DNA from: Arenicola marina
Lineage: Eukaryota; Annelida; Polychaeta; Arenicolidae
DNA: 64,000 nt
NCBI GenBank assembly: GCA_964019135.1
Contig: OZ025248.1
Location: forward strand, 45,377,670-45,441,669
Reading direction: 5' to 3'
Shown here: piece by piece, positions 41,601 through 56,600 of the stretch
How the letters are laid out: each line of letters starts with the position of its first letter
How positions within the stretch are numbered: position 1 is the first letter of the stretch
Position numbers and translations under genes: made by a program
Notes under the pieces: model-generated
What the model saw: only the letters and a program-made list of their open reading frames with translations
Told to the model about the DNA's origin: nothing
Database searches by the model: none

Positions 41601-44600
41601 CACGTCAGTAGCTGAGGGTATAGGGTCACCTCCAGAGACAACTACCTGTCGGTGTCCACGTCAGTAGCTGAGGGTATAGGGCCACCTCTAGAGACAACTA
41701 CCTGTCGGTGTCTACGTCAGTAGCTGAGGGTATAGGGCCACCTCTAGAGACAACTATCTGTCGGTGACCACGTCAGTAGCTGAGGGAATAGGGCCACCTC
41801 TATAGATAACTACCTGTCGGTGACCACGCCAGTAGCTGAGGGTATAGGGCCACCTCTAGAGACAACTACCTGTCGGTGTCTACGTCAGTAGCTGAGGGTA
41901 TAGGGCAACCTCTAGAGACAACTACCTGTCGGTGTCCACGTCAGTAGCTGAGGGTATAGGGCCACCTCTAGAGACAACTACCTGTCGGTGTCCACGTCAG
42001 TAGCTGAGGATATAGGGCCACCCCTAGAGACAACTACCTGTCGGTGTCCACGTCAGTAGCTGAGGGTATAGGGCCACTTCTAGAGACAACTACCTGTCGG
42101 TGTCCACGTCAGTAGCTGAGGGTATAGGGTCACCTCTAGAGACAACTACCTGTCGGTGTCCACGTCAGTAGCTGAGTTTATAGGGTCACCTCTAGAGACA
42201 ACTACCTGTCGGTGTCCACGTCAGTAGCTGAGGGTATAGGGCCACCTCTAGAGACAACTACCTGTCGGTGTCCACGTCAGTAGCTGAGGATATAGGGCCA
42301 CCCCTAGAGACAACTACCTGGCGGTGTCCACGTCAGTAGCTGAGGGTATAGGGCCACTTCTAGAGACAACTACCTGTTGGTGTCCACGTCAGTAGCTGAG
42401 GGTATAGGGTCACCTCTAGAGACAACTACCTGTCGGTGTCCACGTCAGTAGCTTGGGGTATAGAGCCACCTCTAGAGACAACTACTTGTCGGTGTCCACG
42501 TCAGTAGCTGAGGGTATAGGGCCACCTCTAGAGACAACTACCTGTCGGTGTCCTCGTCAGTAGCTGAGGGTATAGGGCCACCTCTAGAGACAACTACCTG
42601 TCGGTGTCCACGTCAGTAACTGATGGTATAGGGCCACCTCTAGAGACAACTACCTGTCGGTGTCCACGTCAGTAGCTGAGGGTATAGGGCCACCCCTAGA
42701 GACAACTACCTGTCGGTGTCCACGTCAGTAGCTGAGGGTATAGGGCCACCCCTAGAGATAACTACCTGTCGGTGTCCACGTCAGTAGCTGAGGGTATAGA
42801 GCCACCTCTAGAGACAACTACCTGTCGGTGTCCACGTCAGTAGCTGAGGGTATAGGGCCACCCCTAGAGACAACTACCTGTCGGTGTCCACGTCAGTAGC
42901 TGAGGGTATAGGGCCACCTCTAGAGACAACTACTTGTCGTTGTCCACGTCAGTAACTGAGGGTATAGGGTCACCTCTAGAGATAACTGCCTCTCGGTGTC
43001 CACGTCAGTAGATGAGGGTATAGGGCCACCTCTAGAGACAACTACCTGTCGGTGTCCACGTCAGTAGCTGAGGGTATAGGGCCACCTCTAGAGACAACTA
43101 CCTGTCGGTGTCCACGTCAGTAGCTGAGGGTATAGGGTCACCTCCAGAGACAACTACCTGTCGGTGTCCACGTCAGTAGCTGAGGGTATAGGGCCACCTC
43201 CAGAGACAACTACCTGTCGGTGTCCACGTCAGTAGCTGAGGGTATAGGGCCACCTCTATATATAACTACCTGTCGGTGACCACGCCAGTAGCTGAGGGTA
43301 TAGGGCCACCTCTAGAGACAACTACCTGTCGGTGTCCACGTCAGTAGCTGAGGATATAGGGCCACCCCCAGAGACAACTACCTGTCGGTGTCCACGTCAG
43401 TAGCTGAGGGTATAGGGCCACTTCTAGAGACAACTACCTGTCGGTGTCCACGTCAGTAGCTGAGGGTATAGGGCCACCTCCAGAGACAACTACCTGTCGG
43501 TGTCCACGTCAATAGCTGAGGGTATAGGGCCACCTCTATATATAACTACCTGTCGGTGTCTACGTCAGTAGCTGAGGGTATAGGGCCACCTCTAGAGACA
43601 ACTACCTGTCGGTGTCCACGTCAGTAGCTGAGGATATAGGGCCACCCCTAGAGACAACTACCTGTCGGTGTCCACGTCAGCAGCTGAGGGTATAGGGCCA
43701 CCTCTATAGACAACTACCTGTCGGTGTCCACGCCAGCAGCTGAGGGTAAAGGCCCACCTCTAAAGACAACTACCTGTCGGTGTCCACGTCAGTAGCTGAG
43801 GGTATAGGACCACCCCTAGAGACAACTACCTGTCGGTGTCCACGTCAGTAGCTGAGGGTATAGGGCCACCTCTAGAGACAACTACCTGTCGGTGTCCACG
43901 TCAGTAGCTGAGGATATAGGGCCACCCCTAGAGACAACTACCTGTCGGTGTCCACGTCTGTAGCTGAGGGTATAGGGCCACTTCTAGAGACAACTACCTG
44001 TCGGTGTCCACGTCAGCAGCTGAGGGTATAGGGTCACCTCTAGAGGCAACTACCTGTCGGTGTCCACGTCAGTAGCTGAGGGTATAGGGTCACCTCTAGA
44101 GACAACTACCTGTCGGTGTCCACGTCAGTAGCTGAGGGTATAGGGCCACCTCTAGAGACAACTACCTGTCGGTGTCCACGTCAGTAGCTGAGGACATAGG
44201 GCCACCTCTAGAGACAACTACCTGTCGGTGTCCACGTCAGTAGCTGAGGGTATAGGGTCACCTCTAGAGACAACTACCTGTCGGTGTCCACGTCAGTAGC
44301 TGAGGGTATAGGGTCACCTCTAGAGACAACTACCTGTCGGTGTCCACGTCAGTAGCTGAGGGTATAGGGCCACCTCTAGAGACAACTACCTGTCGGTGTC
44401 CACGTCAGTAGCTGAGGATATAGGGCCACCTCTAGAGACAACTACCTGTCGGTGTCCACGTCAGTAGCTGAGCGTATAGGGCCACCCCTAGAGACAACTA
44501 CCTGTCGGTGTCCACGTCAGTAGCTGAGGGTATAGGGCCACCTCTAGAGACAACTGCTTGTCGGTGTCCACGTCAGTAACTGAGAGTATAGGGTCACCTC

Positions 44601-47600
44601 TAGAGATAACTACCTCTCGGTGTCCACGTCAGTAGATGAGGGTATAGGGCCACCTCTAGAGATAACTACCTGTGGGTGTCCAAGTCAGTAGCTGAGCGTA
44701 TAGGGCCACCCCTAGAGACAACTACCTGTCGGTGTCCACGTCAGTAGCTGAGGGTATAGGGCCACCTCTAGAGACAACTACCTGTCGGTGTCCACGTCAG
44801 TAGCTGAGGGTATAGGGTCACCTCTAGAGACAACTACCTGTCGGTGTCCACGTCAGTAGCTGAGGGTATAGGGCCACCCCTAGAGACAACTACCTGTCGG
44901 TGTCCACGTCAGTAGCTGAGGGTATAGGGCCACTTCTAGAGACAACTACCTGTCGGTGTCCACGTCAGTAGCTGAGGGTATAGGGTCACCTCTAGAGACA
45001 ACTACCTGTCGGTGTCCACGTCAGTAGCTGAGGGTATAGGGTCACCTCTAGAGACAACTACCTGTCAGTGTCCACGTCAGTAGCTGAGGGTATAGGGCCA
45101 CCTCTAGAGACAACTACCTGTCGGTGTCCACGTCAGTAGCTGAGGATATAGGGCCACCTCTAGAGACAACTACCTGTCGGTGTCCACGTCAGTAGCTGAG
45201 GGTATAGGGTCACCTCTAGAGACAACTACCTGTTGGTGTCCACGTCAGTAGCTGAGGGTATAGGGTCACCTCTAGAGACAACTACCTGTCGGTGTCCACG
45301 TCAATAGCTGAGGGTATAGGGCCACCTCTAGAGACAACTACCTGTCGGTGTCCACGTCAGTAGCTGAGGATATAGGGCCACCTCTAGAGACAACTACCTG
45401 TCGGTGTCCACTCCAGCAGCTGAGGGTATAGGGCCACCTCTAGAGACAACTACCTGTCGGTGTCCACGTCAGTAGCTGAGGGTATAGAGCCACCTCTAGA
45501 GACAACTACCTGTCGGTGTCCACGTCAGTAGCTGAGGGTATAGGGCCACCTCCAGAGACAACTACCTGTCGGTGTCCACGTCAGTAGCTTGGGGTATAGA
45601 GCCACCTCTAGAGACCACTACTTGTCGGTGTCCACGTCAGTAGCTGAGCGTATAGGGCCACCCCTAGAGACAACTACCTGTCGGTGTCCACGTCAGTAGC
45701 TGAGGGTATAGGGCCACCTCTAGAGACAACTGCTTGTCGGTGTCCACGTCAGTAACTGAAGGTATAGGGTCACCTCTAGAGATAACTACCTCTCGATGTC
45801 CACGTCAGTAGATGAGGGTATAGGGCCACCTCTAGAGACAACTACCTGTCGGTGTCCACGTCAGTAGCTGAGGGTATAGGGCCACCTCTAGAGACAACTA
45901 CCTGTCGGTGTCCACGTCAGTAGCTGAGGGTATAGGGTCACCTCCAGAGACAACTACCTGTCGGTGTCCACGTCAGTAGCTGAGGGTATAGGGCCACCTC
46001 CAGAGACAACTACCTGTCGGTGTCCACGTCAGTAGCTGAGGGTATAGGGCCACCTCTATATATAACTACCTGTCGGTGACCACGCCAGTAGCTGAGGGTA
46101 TAGGGCCACCTCTAGAGACAACTACCTGTCGGTGTCTACGTCAGTAGCTGAGGGTATAGGGCCACCTCTAGAGACAACTACCTGTCGGTGTCTACGTCAG
46201 TAGCTGAGGGTATAGGGCCACCTCTATAGATAACTACCTGTAGGTGACCACGCCAGTAGCTGAGGGTATAGGGCCACCTCTAGAGACAACTACCTGTCGG
46301 TGTCCTCGTCAGTAGCTGAGGGTATAGGGCCACCTCTAGAGACAACTACCTGTCGGTGTCTACGTCAGTAGCTGAGGGTATAGGGCCACCTCTAGAGACA
46401 ACTACCTGTCGGTGTCCACGTCAGTAGCTGAGGGTATAGAGCCACCTCTAGAGACAACTACCTGTCGGTGTCCACGTCAGTAGCTGAGGGTATAGGGCCA
46501 CCTCTAGAGAGAACTACCTGTCGGTGTCCACGCCAGCAGCTGAGGGTATAGGGCCACCTCTATAGACAACTACCTGTCGGTGTCCACGTCAGTAGCTGAG
46601 GGTATAGGGCCACCTCTAGAGACAACTACCTGTCGGTGTCCACGTCAGTAGCTCATGGTATAGGGTCACCTCCAGAGACAACTACTTGTCGGTGTCTACG
46701 TCAGTAGCTGAGGGTATAGGGCCACCTCTAGAGACAACTACTTGTCGGTGTCCACGTCAGTAGCTGAGGGTATAGGGCCACTTCTAAAGACAACTACCTG
46801 TCGGTGTCCACGTCAGTAGCTGAGGGTATAGGGCCACCTCTAGAGACAACTACCTGTCGGTGTCCACGCCAGCAGCTGAGGGTATAGGGCCACCTCTATA
46901 GACAACTACCTGTCGGTGTCCACGTCAGTAGCTGAGGGTATAGGGCCACCTTTAGAGACAACTACCTGTCGGTGTCCACGTCAGTAGCTGAGGGTATAGG
47001 GCCACCTCTAAAGACAACTACTTGTCGGTGTCTACGTCAGTAGCTGAGGGTATAGGGCCACCTCTAGAGACAACTACTTGTCGGTGTCCACGTCAGTAGC
47101 TGAGTGTATAGGGCCACCTCTAGAGACAACTACCTGTCGGTGTCCACGTGAGTATCTGAGGGTATAGGGCCACCTCTAGAGACAACTACCTGTCGGTGTC
47201 CACGCCAGCAGCTGAGGGTATAGGGCCACCTCTATAGACAACTACCTGTCGGTGTCCACGTCAGTAGCTGAGGGTATAGGGCCACCTCTAGAGACAACTA
47301 CCTGTCGGTGTCCACGTCAGTAGCTCATGGTATAGGGTCACCTCCAGAGACAACTACTTGTCGGTGTCTACGTCAGTAGCTGAGGGTATAGGGCCACCTC
47401 TATAGATAACTACCTGTCGGTGTCCTCGTCAGTAGCTGAGGGTATAGGGCCACCTCTATAGACAACTACCTGTCGGTGTCCACGTCAGTAGCTGAGGGTA
47501 TAGGGCCACCTCTAGAGACAACTACCTGTCGGTGTCCTCGTCAGTAGCTGAGGGTATAGGGCCACCTCTAGAGACAACTACTTGTCGGTGTCCACGTCAG

Positions 47601-50600
47601 TGGCTGAGGGTATGGGGCCTCCTCTAGAGACAACTACTTGTCGGTGTCTACGTCAGTAGCTGAGGGTATAGGGCCACCTCTAGAGACAACTACCTGTCGG
47701 TGTCCACGTCAGTAGCTGAGGGTATAGGGCCACCTCTAGAGACAACTACCTGTCGGTGTCCACGTCAGTAGCTGAGGGTATAGAGCCACCTCTAGAGACA
47801 ACTACCTGTCGGTGTCCACGTCAGTAGCTGAGGGTACAGAGCCACCTCTAGAGACAACTACTTGTCGGTGTCCACGTCAGTAGCTGAGGGTATAGGGCCA
47901 CCTCCAGAGACAACTACCTGTCGGTGTCCACTCCAGCAGCTGAGGGTATAGGGCCACCTCTAGAGACAACTACCTGTCGGTGTCCACTCCAGCAGCTGAG
48001 GGTATAGGGCCACCTCTAGAGACTACTACCTGTCGGTGTCCACGTCAGTAGCTGAGGGTATAGAGCCACCTCTAGAGACAACTACCTGTCGGTGTCCACG
48101 CCAGTAGCTGGGGGTATAGGGCCACCTCCAGAGACAACTACCTGTCGGTGTCCACGTCAGCAGCTGAGGGTATAGGGCCACCTCTATAGATAACTACCTG
48201 TCGGTGACCACGTCAGTAGCTGAGGGTATAGGGCCACCTCTAGAGACAACTACCTGTCGGTGTCCACGTCAGTAGCTGAGGGTATAGGGCCACCTCTAAA
48301 GACAACTACTTGTCGGTGTCTACGTCAGTAGCTGAGGGTAGAGGGCCACCTCTAGAGACAACTACTTGTCGGTGTCTACGTCAGTAGCTGAGGGTAGAGG
48401 GCCACCTCTAGAGACAACTACCTGTCGGTGTCCACTCCAGCAGCTGAGGGTATAGGGCCACCTCTAGAGACAACTACTTGTCGGTGTCCACGTCAGTAGC
48501 TGAGTGTATAGGGCCACCTCTAGAGACAACTACCTGTCGGTGTCCACGTGAGTAGCTGAGGGTATAGGGCCACCTCTAAAGACAACTACTTGTCGGTGTC
48601 TACGTCAGTAGCTGAGGGTAGAGGGCCACCTCTAGAGACAACTACTTGTCGGTGTCCACGTCAGTAGCTGAGTGTATAGGGCCACCTCTAGAGACAACTA
48701 CCTGTCGGTGTCCACGTCAGTAGCTGAGGGTATAGGGCCACCTCTAGAGACAACTACCTGTCGGTGTCCACGCCAGCAGCTGAGTGTATAGGGCCACCTC
48801 TAGAGACAACTACCTGTCGGTGTCCACGCCAGCAGCTGAGGGTATAGGGCCACCTCTATATATAACTACCTGTCGGTGTCCACGTCAGTAGCTGAGGGTA
48901 TAGGGCCACCTCTAGAGACAACTACCTGTCGGTGTCCACGTCAGTAGCTCATGGTATAGGGTCACCTCCAGAGACAACTACTTGTCGGTGTCTACGTCAG
49001 TAGCTGAGGGTATAGGGCCACCTCTATAGATAACTACCTGTCGGTGTCCTCGTCAGTAGCTGAGGGTATAGGGCCACCTCTATAGACAACTACCTGTCGG
49101 TGTCCACGTCAGTAGCTGAGGGTATAGAGCCACCTCTAGAGACAACTACCTGTCGGTGTCCACGTCAGTAGCTGAGGATATAGGGCCACCTCTAGAGACA
49201 ACTACCTGTCGGTGTCCTCGTCAGTAGCTGAGGGTATAGGGCCACCTCTAGAGACAACTACTTGTCGGTGTCCACGTCAGTGGCTGAGGGTATGGGGCCT
49301 CCTCTAGAGACAACTACTTGTCGGTGTCTACGTCAGTCGCTGAGGGTATAGGGCCACCTCTAGAGACAACTACCTGTCGGTGTCCACGTCAGTAGCTGAG
49401 GGTATAGGGCCACCTCTAGAGACAACTACCTGTCGGTGTCCACGTCAGTAGCTGAGGGTATAGAGCCACCTCTAGAGACAACTACCTGTCGGTGTCCACG
49501 TCAGTAGCTGAGGGTATAGAGCCACCTCTAGAGACAACTACCTGTCGGTGTCCACGTCAGCAGCTGAGGGTATAGGGCCACCTCTAGAGACAACTACCTG
49601 TCGGTGTCCACGTCAGTAGCTGAGGGTATAGGGCCACCTCCAGAGACAACTACCTGTCGGTGTCCACGTCAGTAGCTGAGGGTATAGGGCCACCTCTAGA
49701 GACAACTACCTGTCGGTGTCCACGTCAGTAGCTGAGGGTATAGAGCCACCTCTAGAGACAACTACCTGTCGGTGTCCACGTCAGTAGCTGAGGGTATAGG
49801 GCCACCTCTAGAGACAACTACCTGTCGGTGTCCACGTCAGTAGCTGAGGGTATAGGGCCACCTCTAAAGACAACTACTTGTCGGTGTCTACGTCAGTAGC
49901 TGAGGGTAGAGGGCCACCTCTAGAGACAACTACTTGTCGGTGTCCACGTCAGTAGCTGAGTGTATAGGGCCACCTCTAGAGACAACTACCTGTCGGTGTC
50001 CACGTGAGTAGCTGAGGGTATAGGGCCACCTCTAGAGACAACTACCTGTCGGTGTCCACGTCAGTAGCTGAGGGTATAGAGCCACCTCTAGAGACAACTA
50101 CCTGTCGGTGTCCACGTCAGTAGCTGAGGATATAGGGCCACCTCTAGAGACAACTACCTGTCGGTGTCCTCGTCAGTAGCTGAGGGTATAGGGCCACCTC
50201 TAGAGACAACTACTTGTCGGTGTCCACGTCAGTGGCTGAGGGTATGGGGCCTCCTCTAGAGACAACTACTTGTCGGTGTCTACGTCAGTCGCTGAGGGTA
50301 TAGGGCCACCTCTAGAGACAACTACCTGTCGGTGTCCACGTCAGTAGCTGAGGGTATAGGGCCACCTCTAGAGACAACTACCTGTCGGTGTCCACGTCAG
50401 TAGCTGAGGGTATAGAGCCACCTCTAGAGACAACTACCTGTCGGTGTCCACGTCAGTAGCTGAGGGTATAGAGCCACCTCTAGAGACAACTACCTGTCGG
50501 TGTCCACGTCAGCAGCTGAGGGTATAGGGCCACCTCTAGAGACAACTACCTGTCGGTGTCCACGTCAGTAGCTGAGGGTATAGGGCCACCTCCAGAGACA

Positions 50601-53600
50601 ACTACCTGTCGGTGTCCACGTCAGTAGCTGAGGGTATAGGGCCACCTCTAGAGACAACTACCTGTCGGTGTCCACGTCAGTAGCTGAGGGTATAGAGCCA
50701 CCTCTAGAGACAACTACCTGTCGGTGTCCACGCCAGTAGCTGGGGGTATAGGGCCACCTCTAGAGACAACTACCTGTCGGTGTCCACGTGAGTAGCTGAG
50801 GGTATAGGGCCACCTCTAGAGACAACTACTTGTCGGTGTCCACGTCAGTGGCTGAGGGTATGGGGCCTCCTCTAGAGACAACTACCTGTCGGTGTCCACG
50901 TCAGTAGCTGAGGGTATAGGGCCACCTCTAGAGACAACTACCTGTCGGTGTCCACGTCAGTAGCTGAGGGTATAGGGCCACCTCTAGAGACAACTACCTG
51001 TCGGTGTCCACGTCAGTAGCTGAGGGTATAGGGCCACCTCTAAAGACAACTACTTGTCGGTGTCTACGTCAGTAGCTGAGGGTAGAGGGCCACCTCTAGA
51101 GACAACTACTTGTCGGTGTCCACGTCAGTAGCTGAGTGTATAGGGCCACCTCTAGAGACAACTACCTGTCGGTGTCCACGTGAGTAGCTGAGGGTATAGG
51201 GCCACCTCTAGAGACAACTACTTGTCGGTGTCCACGTCAGTAGCTCATGGTATAGGGCCACCTCTAGAGACAACTACTTGTCGGTGTCCACGTCAGTAGC
51301 TGAGGGTATAGGGCCACCTCTATAGACAACTACTTGTCGGTGTCCACGTGAGTAGCTGAGGGTATAGGGCCACCTCTAGAGACAACTACTTGTCGGTGTC
51401 CACTCCAGCAGCTGAGGGTATAGGGCCACCTCTAGAGACAACTACTTGTCGGTGTCCACGTGAGTAGCTGAGGGTATAGGGCCACCTCTAGAGACAACTA
51501 CCTGTCGGTGTCCACGTGAGTAGCTGAGGGTATAGGGCCACCTCTATAGACAACTACTTGTCGGTGACCACGTCAGTAGCTGAGGGTATAGAGCCACCTC
51601 TAGAGACAACTACCTGTCGGTGTCCACGTGAGTAGCTGAGGGTATAGGGCCACCTCTATAGACAACTACTTGTCGGTGTCCACGTCAGTAGCTGAGGGTA
51701 TAGGGCCACCTCTAGAGACAACTACTTGTCGGTGTCTACGTCAGTAGCTGAGGGTATAGGGCCACCTCTAGAGACAACTACCTGTCGGTGTCCACGTCAG
51801 TAGCTGAGGGTATAGGGCCACCTCTAGAGACAACTACCTGTCGGTGTCCACGTCAGTAGCTGAGGGTATAGGGCCACCTCTAGAGACAACTACTTGTCGG
51901 TGACCACGTCAGTAGCTGAGGGTATAGAGCCACCTCTAGAGACAACTACCTGTCGGTGTCCACGTGAGTAGCTGAGGGTATAGGGCCACCTCTATAGACA
52001 ACTACTTGTCGGTGTCCACGTCAGTAGCTGAGGGTATAGGGCCACCTCTAGAGACAACTACTTGTCGGTGTCTACGTCAGTAGCTGAGTGTATAGGGCCA
52101 CCTCTAGAGACAACTACTTGTCGGTGTCCACGTCAGTAGCTGAGGGTATAGGGCCACCTCTAGAGACAACTACCTGTCGGTGTCCACGTGAGTAGCTGAG
52201 GGTATAGGGCCACCTCTAGAGACAACTACCTGTCGGTGTCCACGTCAGTAGCTGAGTGTATAGGGCCACCTCTAGAGACAACTACCTGTCGGTGTCCACG
52301 TCAGTAGCTGAGGATATAGGGCCACCTCTAGAGACAACTACGAGTCGGTGTCCACGTCAGTAGCTCATGGTATAGGGTCACCTCCAGAGACAACTACTTG
52401 TCGGTGTCCACGTCAGTAGCTGAGGGTATAGGGCCACCTCTAGAGACAACCTGTCGGTGTCCACGTCAGTAGCTGAGGGTATAGGGCCACCTCTAGAGAC
52501 AACTACCTGTCGGTGTCCACGTCAGTAGCTGAGGGTATAGAGCCACCTCTAGAGACAACTACCTGTCGGTGTCCACGTGAGTAGCTGAGGGTATAGGGCC
52601 ACCTCTAGAGACAACTACCTGTCGGTGTCCACGTCAGTAGCTGAGGGTATAGGGCCACCTCTAGAGACAACTACTTGTCGGTGTCCACGTCAGCAGCTGA
52701 GGGTATAGGGCCACCTCTAGAGACAACTACTTGTCGGTGTCCACGTCAGTAGCTGAGGGTATAGGGCCACCTCTAGAGACAACTACCTGTCGGTGTCCAC
52801 GCCAGCAGCTGAGGGTATAGGGCCACCTCTAGAGACAACTACTTGTCGGTGTCCACGTGAGTAGCTGAGGGTATAGGGCCACCTCTAGAGACAACTACTT
52901 GTCGGTGTCCACGTCAGTAGCTGAGGGTATAGGGCCACCTCTAGAGACAACTACTTGTCGGTGTCCACGTCAGCAGCTGAGGGTATAGGGCCACCTCTAG
53001 AGACAACTACCTGTCGGTGTCCACGTCAGTAGCTGAGGGTATAGGGCCACCTCTATAGACAACTACTTGTCGGTGTCCACGTCAGTAGCTGAGGGTAGAG
53101 GGCCACCTCTAAAGACAACTACTTGTCGGTGTCCACGTGAGTAGCTGAGGGTATAGGGCCACCTCTAGAGACAACTACCTGTCGGTGTCCACGTCAGTAG
53201 CTGAGGGTATAGGGCCACCCCTAGAGACAACTACCTGTCGGTGTCCACGTGAGTAGCTGAGGGTATAGGGCCACCTCTAGAGACAACTACTTGTCGGTGT
53301 CCACGTCAGTAGCTGAGGGTATAGGGCCACCTCTAGAGACAACTACTTGTCGGTGTCCACGTCAGTAGCTGAGGGTATAGGGCCACCTCTAGAGACAACT
53401 ACCTGTCGGTGTCCACGTCAGTAGCTGAGGGTATAGGGCCACCTCTATAGACAACTACTTGTCGGTGTCCACGTCAGTAGCTGAGGGTATAGGGCCACCT
53501 CTAGAGACAACTACTTGTCGGTGTCCACGTCAGTAGCTGAGGGTATAGGGCCACCTCTAGAGACAACTACCTCTCGGTGTCCACGTCAGTAGCTGAGTGT

Positions 53601-56600
53601 ATAGGGCCACCTCTAGAGACAACTACCTGTCGGTGTCCACGTCAGTAGCTGAGGGTATAGAGCCACCTCTAGAGACAACTACTTGTCGGTGTCCACGTCA
53701 GTAGCTGAGGGTATAGGGCCACCTCTAGAGACAACTACTTGTCGGTGTCCACGTGAGTAGCTGAGGGTATAGGGCCACCTCTAGAGACAACTACTTGTCG
53801 GTGTCCACGTCAGTAGCTGAGGGTATAGGGCCACCTCTAGAGACAACTACTTGTCGGTGTCCACGTGAGTAGCTGAGGGTATAGGGCCACCTCTAGAGAC
53901 AACTACCTGTCGGTGTCCACGTCAGTAGCTGAGGGTATAGGGCCACCTCTATAGACAACTACTTGTCGGTGTCCACGTCAGTAGCTGAGGGTATAGGGCC
54001 ACCTCTATAGACAACTACCTGTCGGTGTCCACGTCAGTAGCTGAGGGTATAGGGCCACCTCTATAGACAACTACTTGTCGGTGTCCACGTCAGTAGCTGA
54101 GGGTATAGGGCCACCTCTAGAGACAACTACCTGTCGGTGTCCACGTCAGTAGCTGAGGGTATAGGGCCACCTCTATAGACAACTACTTGTCGGTGTCCAC
54201 GTCAGTAGCTGAGGGTATAGGGCCACCTCTAGAGACAACTACTTGTCGGTGTCCACGTCAGTAGCTCATGGTATAGGGTCACCTCCAGAGACAACTACTT
54301 GTCGGTGTCCACGTCAGTAGCTGAGGGTATAGGGCCACCTCTAGAGACAACCTGTCGGTGTCCACGTCAGTAGCTGAGGGTATAGGGCCACCTCTAGAGA
54401 CAACTACCTGTCGGTGTCCACGTCAGTAGCTGAGGGTATAGAGCCACCTCTAGAGACAACTACCTGTCGGTGTCCACGTCAGTAGCTGAGGGTATAGGGC
54501 CACCTCTAGAGACAACTACCTGTCGGTGTCCACGTGAGTAGCTGAGGGTATAGAGCCACCCCTAGAGACAACTACCTGTCGGTGTCCACGTCAGTAGCTG
54601 AGGGTATAGGGCCACCTCTAGAGACAACTACCTGTCGGTGTCCACGTGAGTAGCTGAGGGTATAGGGCCACCTCTAGAGACAACTACCTGTCGGTGTCCA
54701 CGTCAGTAGCTGAGGGTATAGAGCCACCTCTAGAGACAACTACTTGTCGGTGTCCACGTCAGTAGCTGAGGGTATAGGGCCACCTCTAGAGACAACTACC
54801 TGTCGGTGTCCACGTCAGTAGCTGAGGGTATAGGGCCACCTCTATAGACAACTACTTGTCGGTGTCCACGTCAGTAGCTGAGGGTATAGGGCCACCTCTA
54901 GAGACAACTACTTGTCGGTGTCCACGTCAGTAGCTGAGGGTATAGGGCCACCTCTAGAGACAACTACCTCTCGGTGTCCACGTCAGTAGCTGAGTGTATA
55001 GGGCCACCTCTAGAGACAACTACCTGTCGGTGTCCACGTCAGTAGCTGAGGGTATAGAGCCACCTCTAGAGACAACTACATGTCGGTGTCCACGTCAGTA
55101 GCTGAGGGTATAGGGCCACCTCTAGAGACAACCTGTCGGTGTCCACGTCAGTAGCTGAGGGTAGAGGGCCACCTCTAGAGACAACTACTTGTCGGTGTCC
55201 ACGTCAGTAGCTGAGTGTATAGGGCCACCTCTAGAGACAACTACCTGTCGGTGTCCACGCCAGTAGCTGAGGATATAGGGCCACCTCTAGAGACAACCTG
55301 TCGGTGTCCACGTCAGTAGCTGAGGGTAGAGGGCCACCTCTAGAGACAACTACTTGTCGGTGTCCACGTCAGTAGCTGAGTGTATAGGGCCACCTCTAGA
55401 GACAACTACCTGTCGGTGTCCACGTCAGTAGCTGAGGGTATAGAGCCACCTCTAGAGACAAATACCTGTCGGTGTCCACGTCAGTAGCTGAGGGTATAGG
55501 GCCACCTCTAGAGACAACTACCTGTCGGTGTCCACGTCAGTAGCTGAGGGTAGAGGGCCACCTCTAGAGACAACTACTTGTCGGTGTCCACGTCAGTAGC
55601 TGAGGGTATAGGGCCACCTCTAGAGACAACTACCTGTCGGTGTCTACGCCAGTAGCTGAGGGTATAGGGCCACCTCTAGAGACAACTACCTGTCGGTGTC
55701 CACTCCAGCAGCTGAGGGTATAGGGCCACCTATAGAGACAACTACCTGTCGGTGTCCACGCCAGCAGCTGAGGGTATAGGGCCACCTCTAGAGACAACTA
55801 CCTGTTGGTGTCCACGTCAGTAGCTGAGGGTATAGGGTCACCTCTATAGACAACTACCTGTCGGTGTCCACGTCAGTAGCTGAGGATATAGGGCCACCTC
55901 TAGAGACAACTACCTGTCGGTGTCCACGTCAGTAGCTCATGGTATAGGGTCACCTCCAGAGACAACTACCTGTCGGTGTCCACCTCAGTAGCTGAGGGTA
56001 TAGGGCCACCTCTAGAGACAACTACCTGTCGGTGTCCTCGTCGGTAGCTGAGGGTATAGGGCCACCTCTAGAGACAACTACTTGTCGGTGTCCACGTCAG
56101 TAGCTGAGGGTATGGGGCCACCTCTAGAGAGAACTACTTGTCGGTTTCTACGTCAGTAGCTGAGGGTATAGGGCCACCTCTAGAGACAACTACCTGTCGG
56201 TGTCCACGTCAGTAGCTGAGGGTATAGGGCCACCTCTAGAGACAACTACCTGTCGGTGTCCACGTCAGTAGCTGAGGGTATAGAGCCACCTCTAGAGACA
56301 ACTACTTGTCGGTGTCCACGTCAGTAGCTGAGTGTATAGGGCCACCTCTAGAGACAACTACCTGTCGGTGTCCACGTCAGTAGCTGAGGGTATAGGGCCA
56401 CCTCTAGAGACAACTACTTGTCGGTGTCTACGTCAGTAGCTGAGGGTATAGGGCCACCTCTAGAGACAACTACTTGTCGGTGTCCACGTCAGTAGCTGAG
56501 GGTATAGGGCCACTTCTAGAGACAACTACTTGTCGGTGTCCACGTCAGTAGCTGAGGGTAGAGGGCCACCTCTAGAGACAACTACCTGTCGGTGTCCACG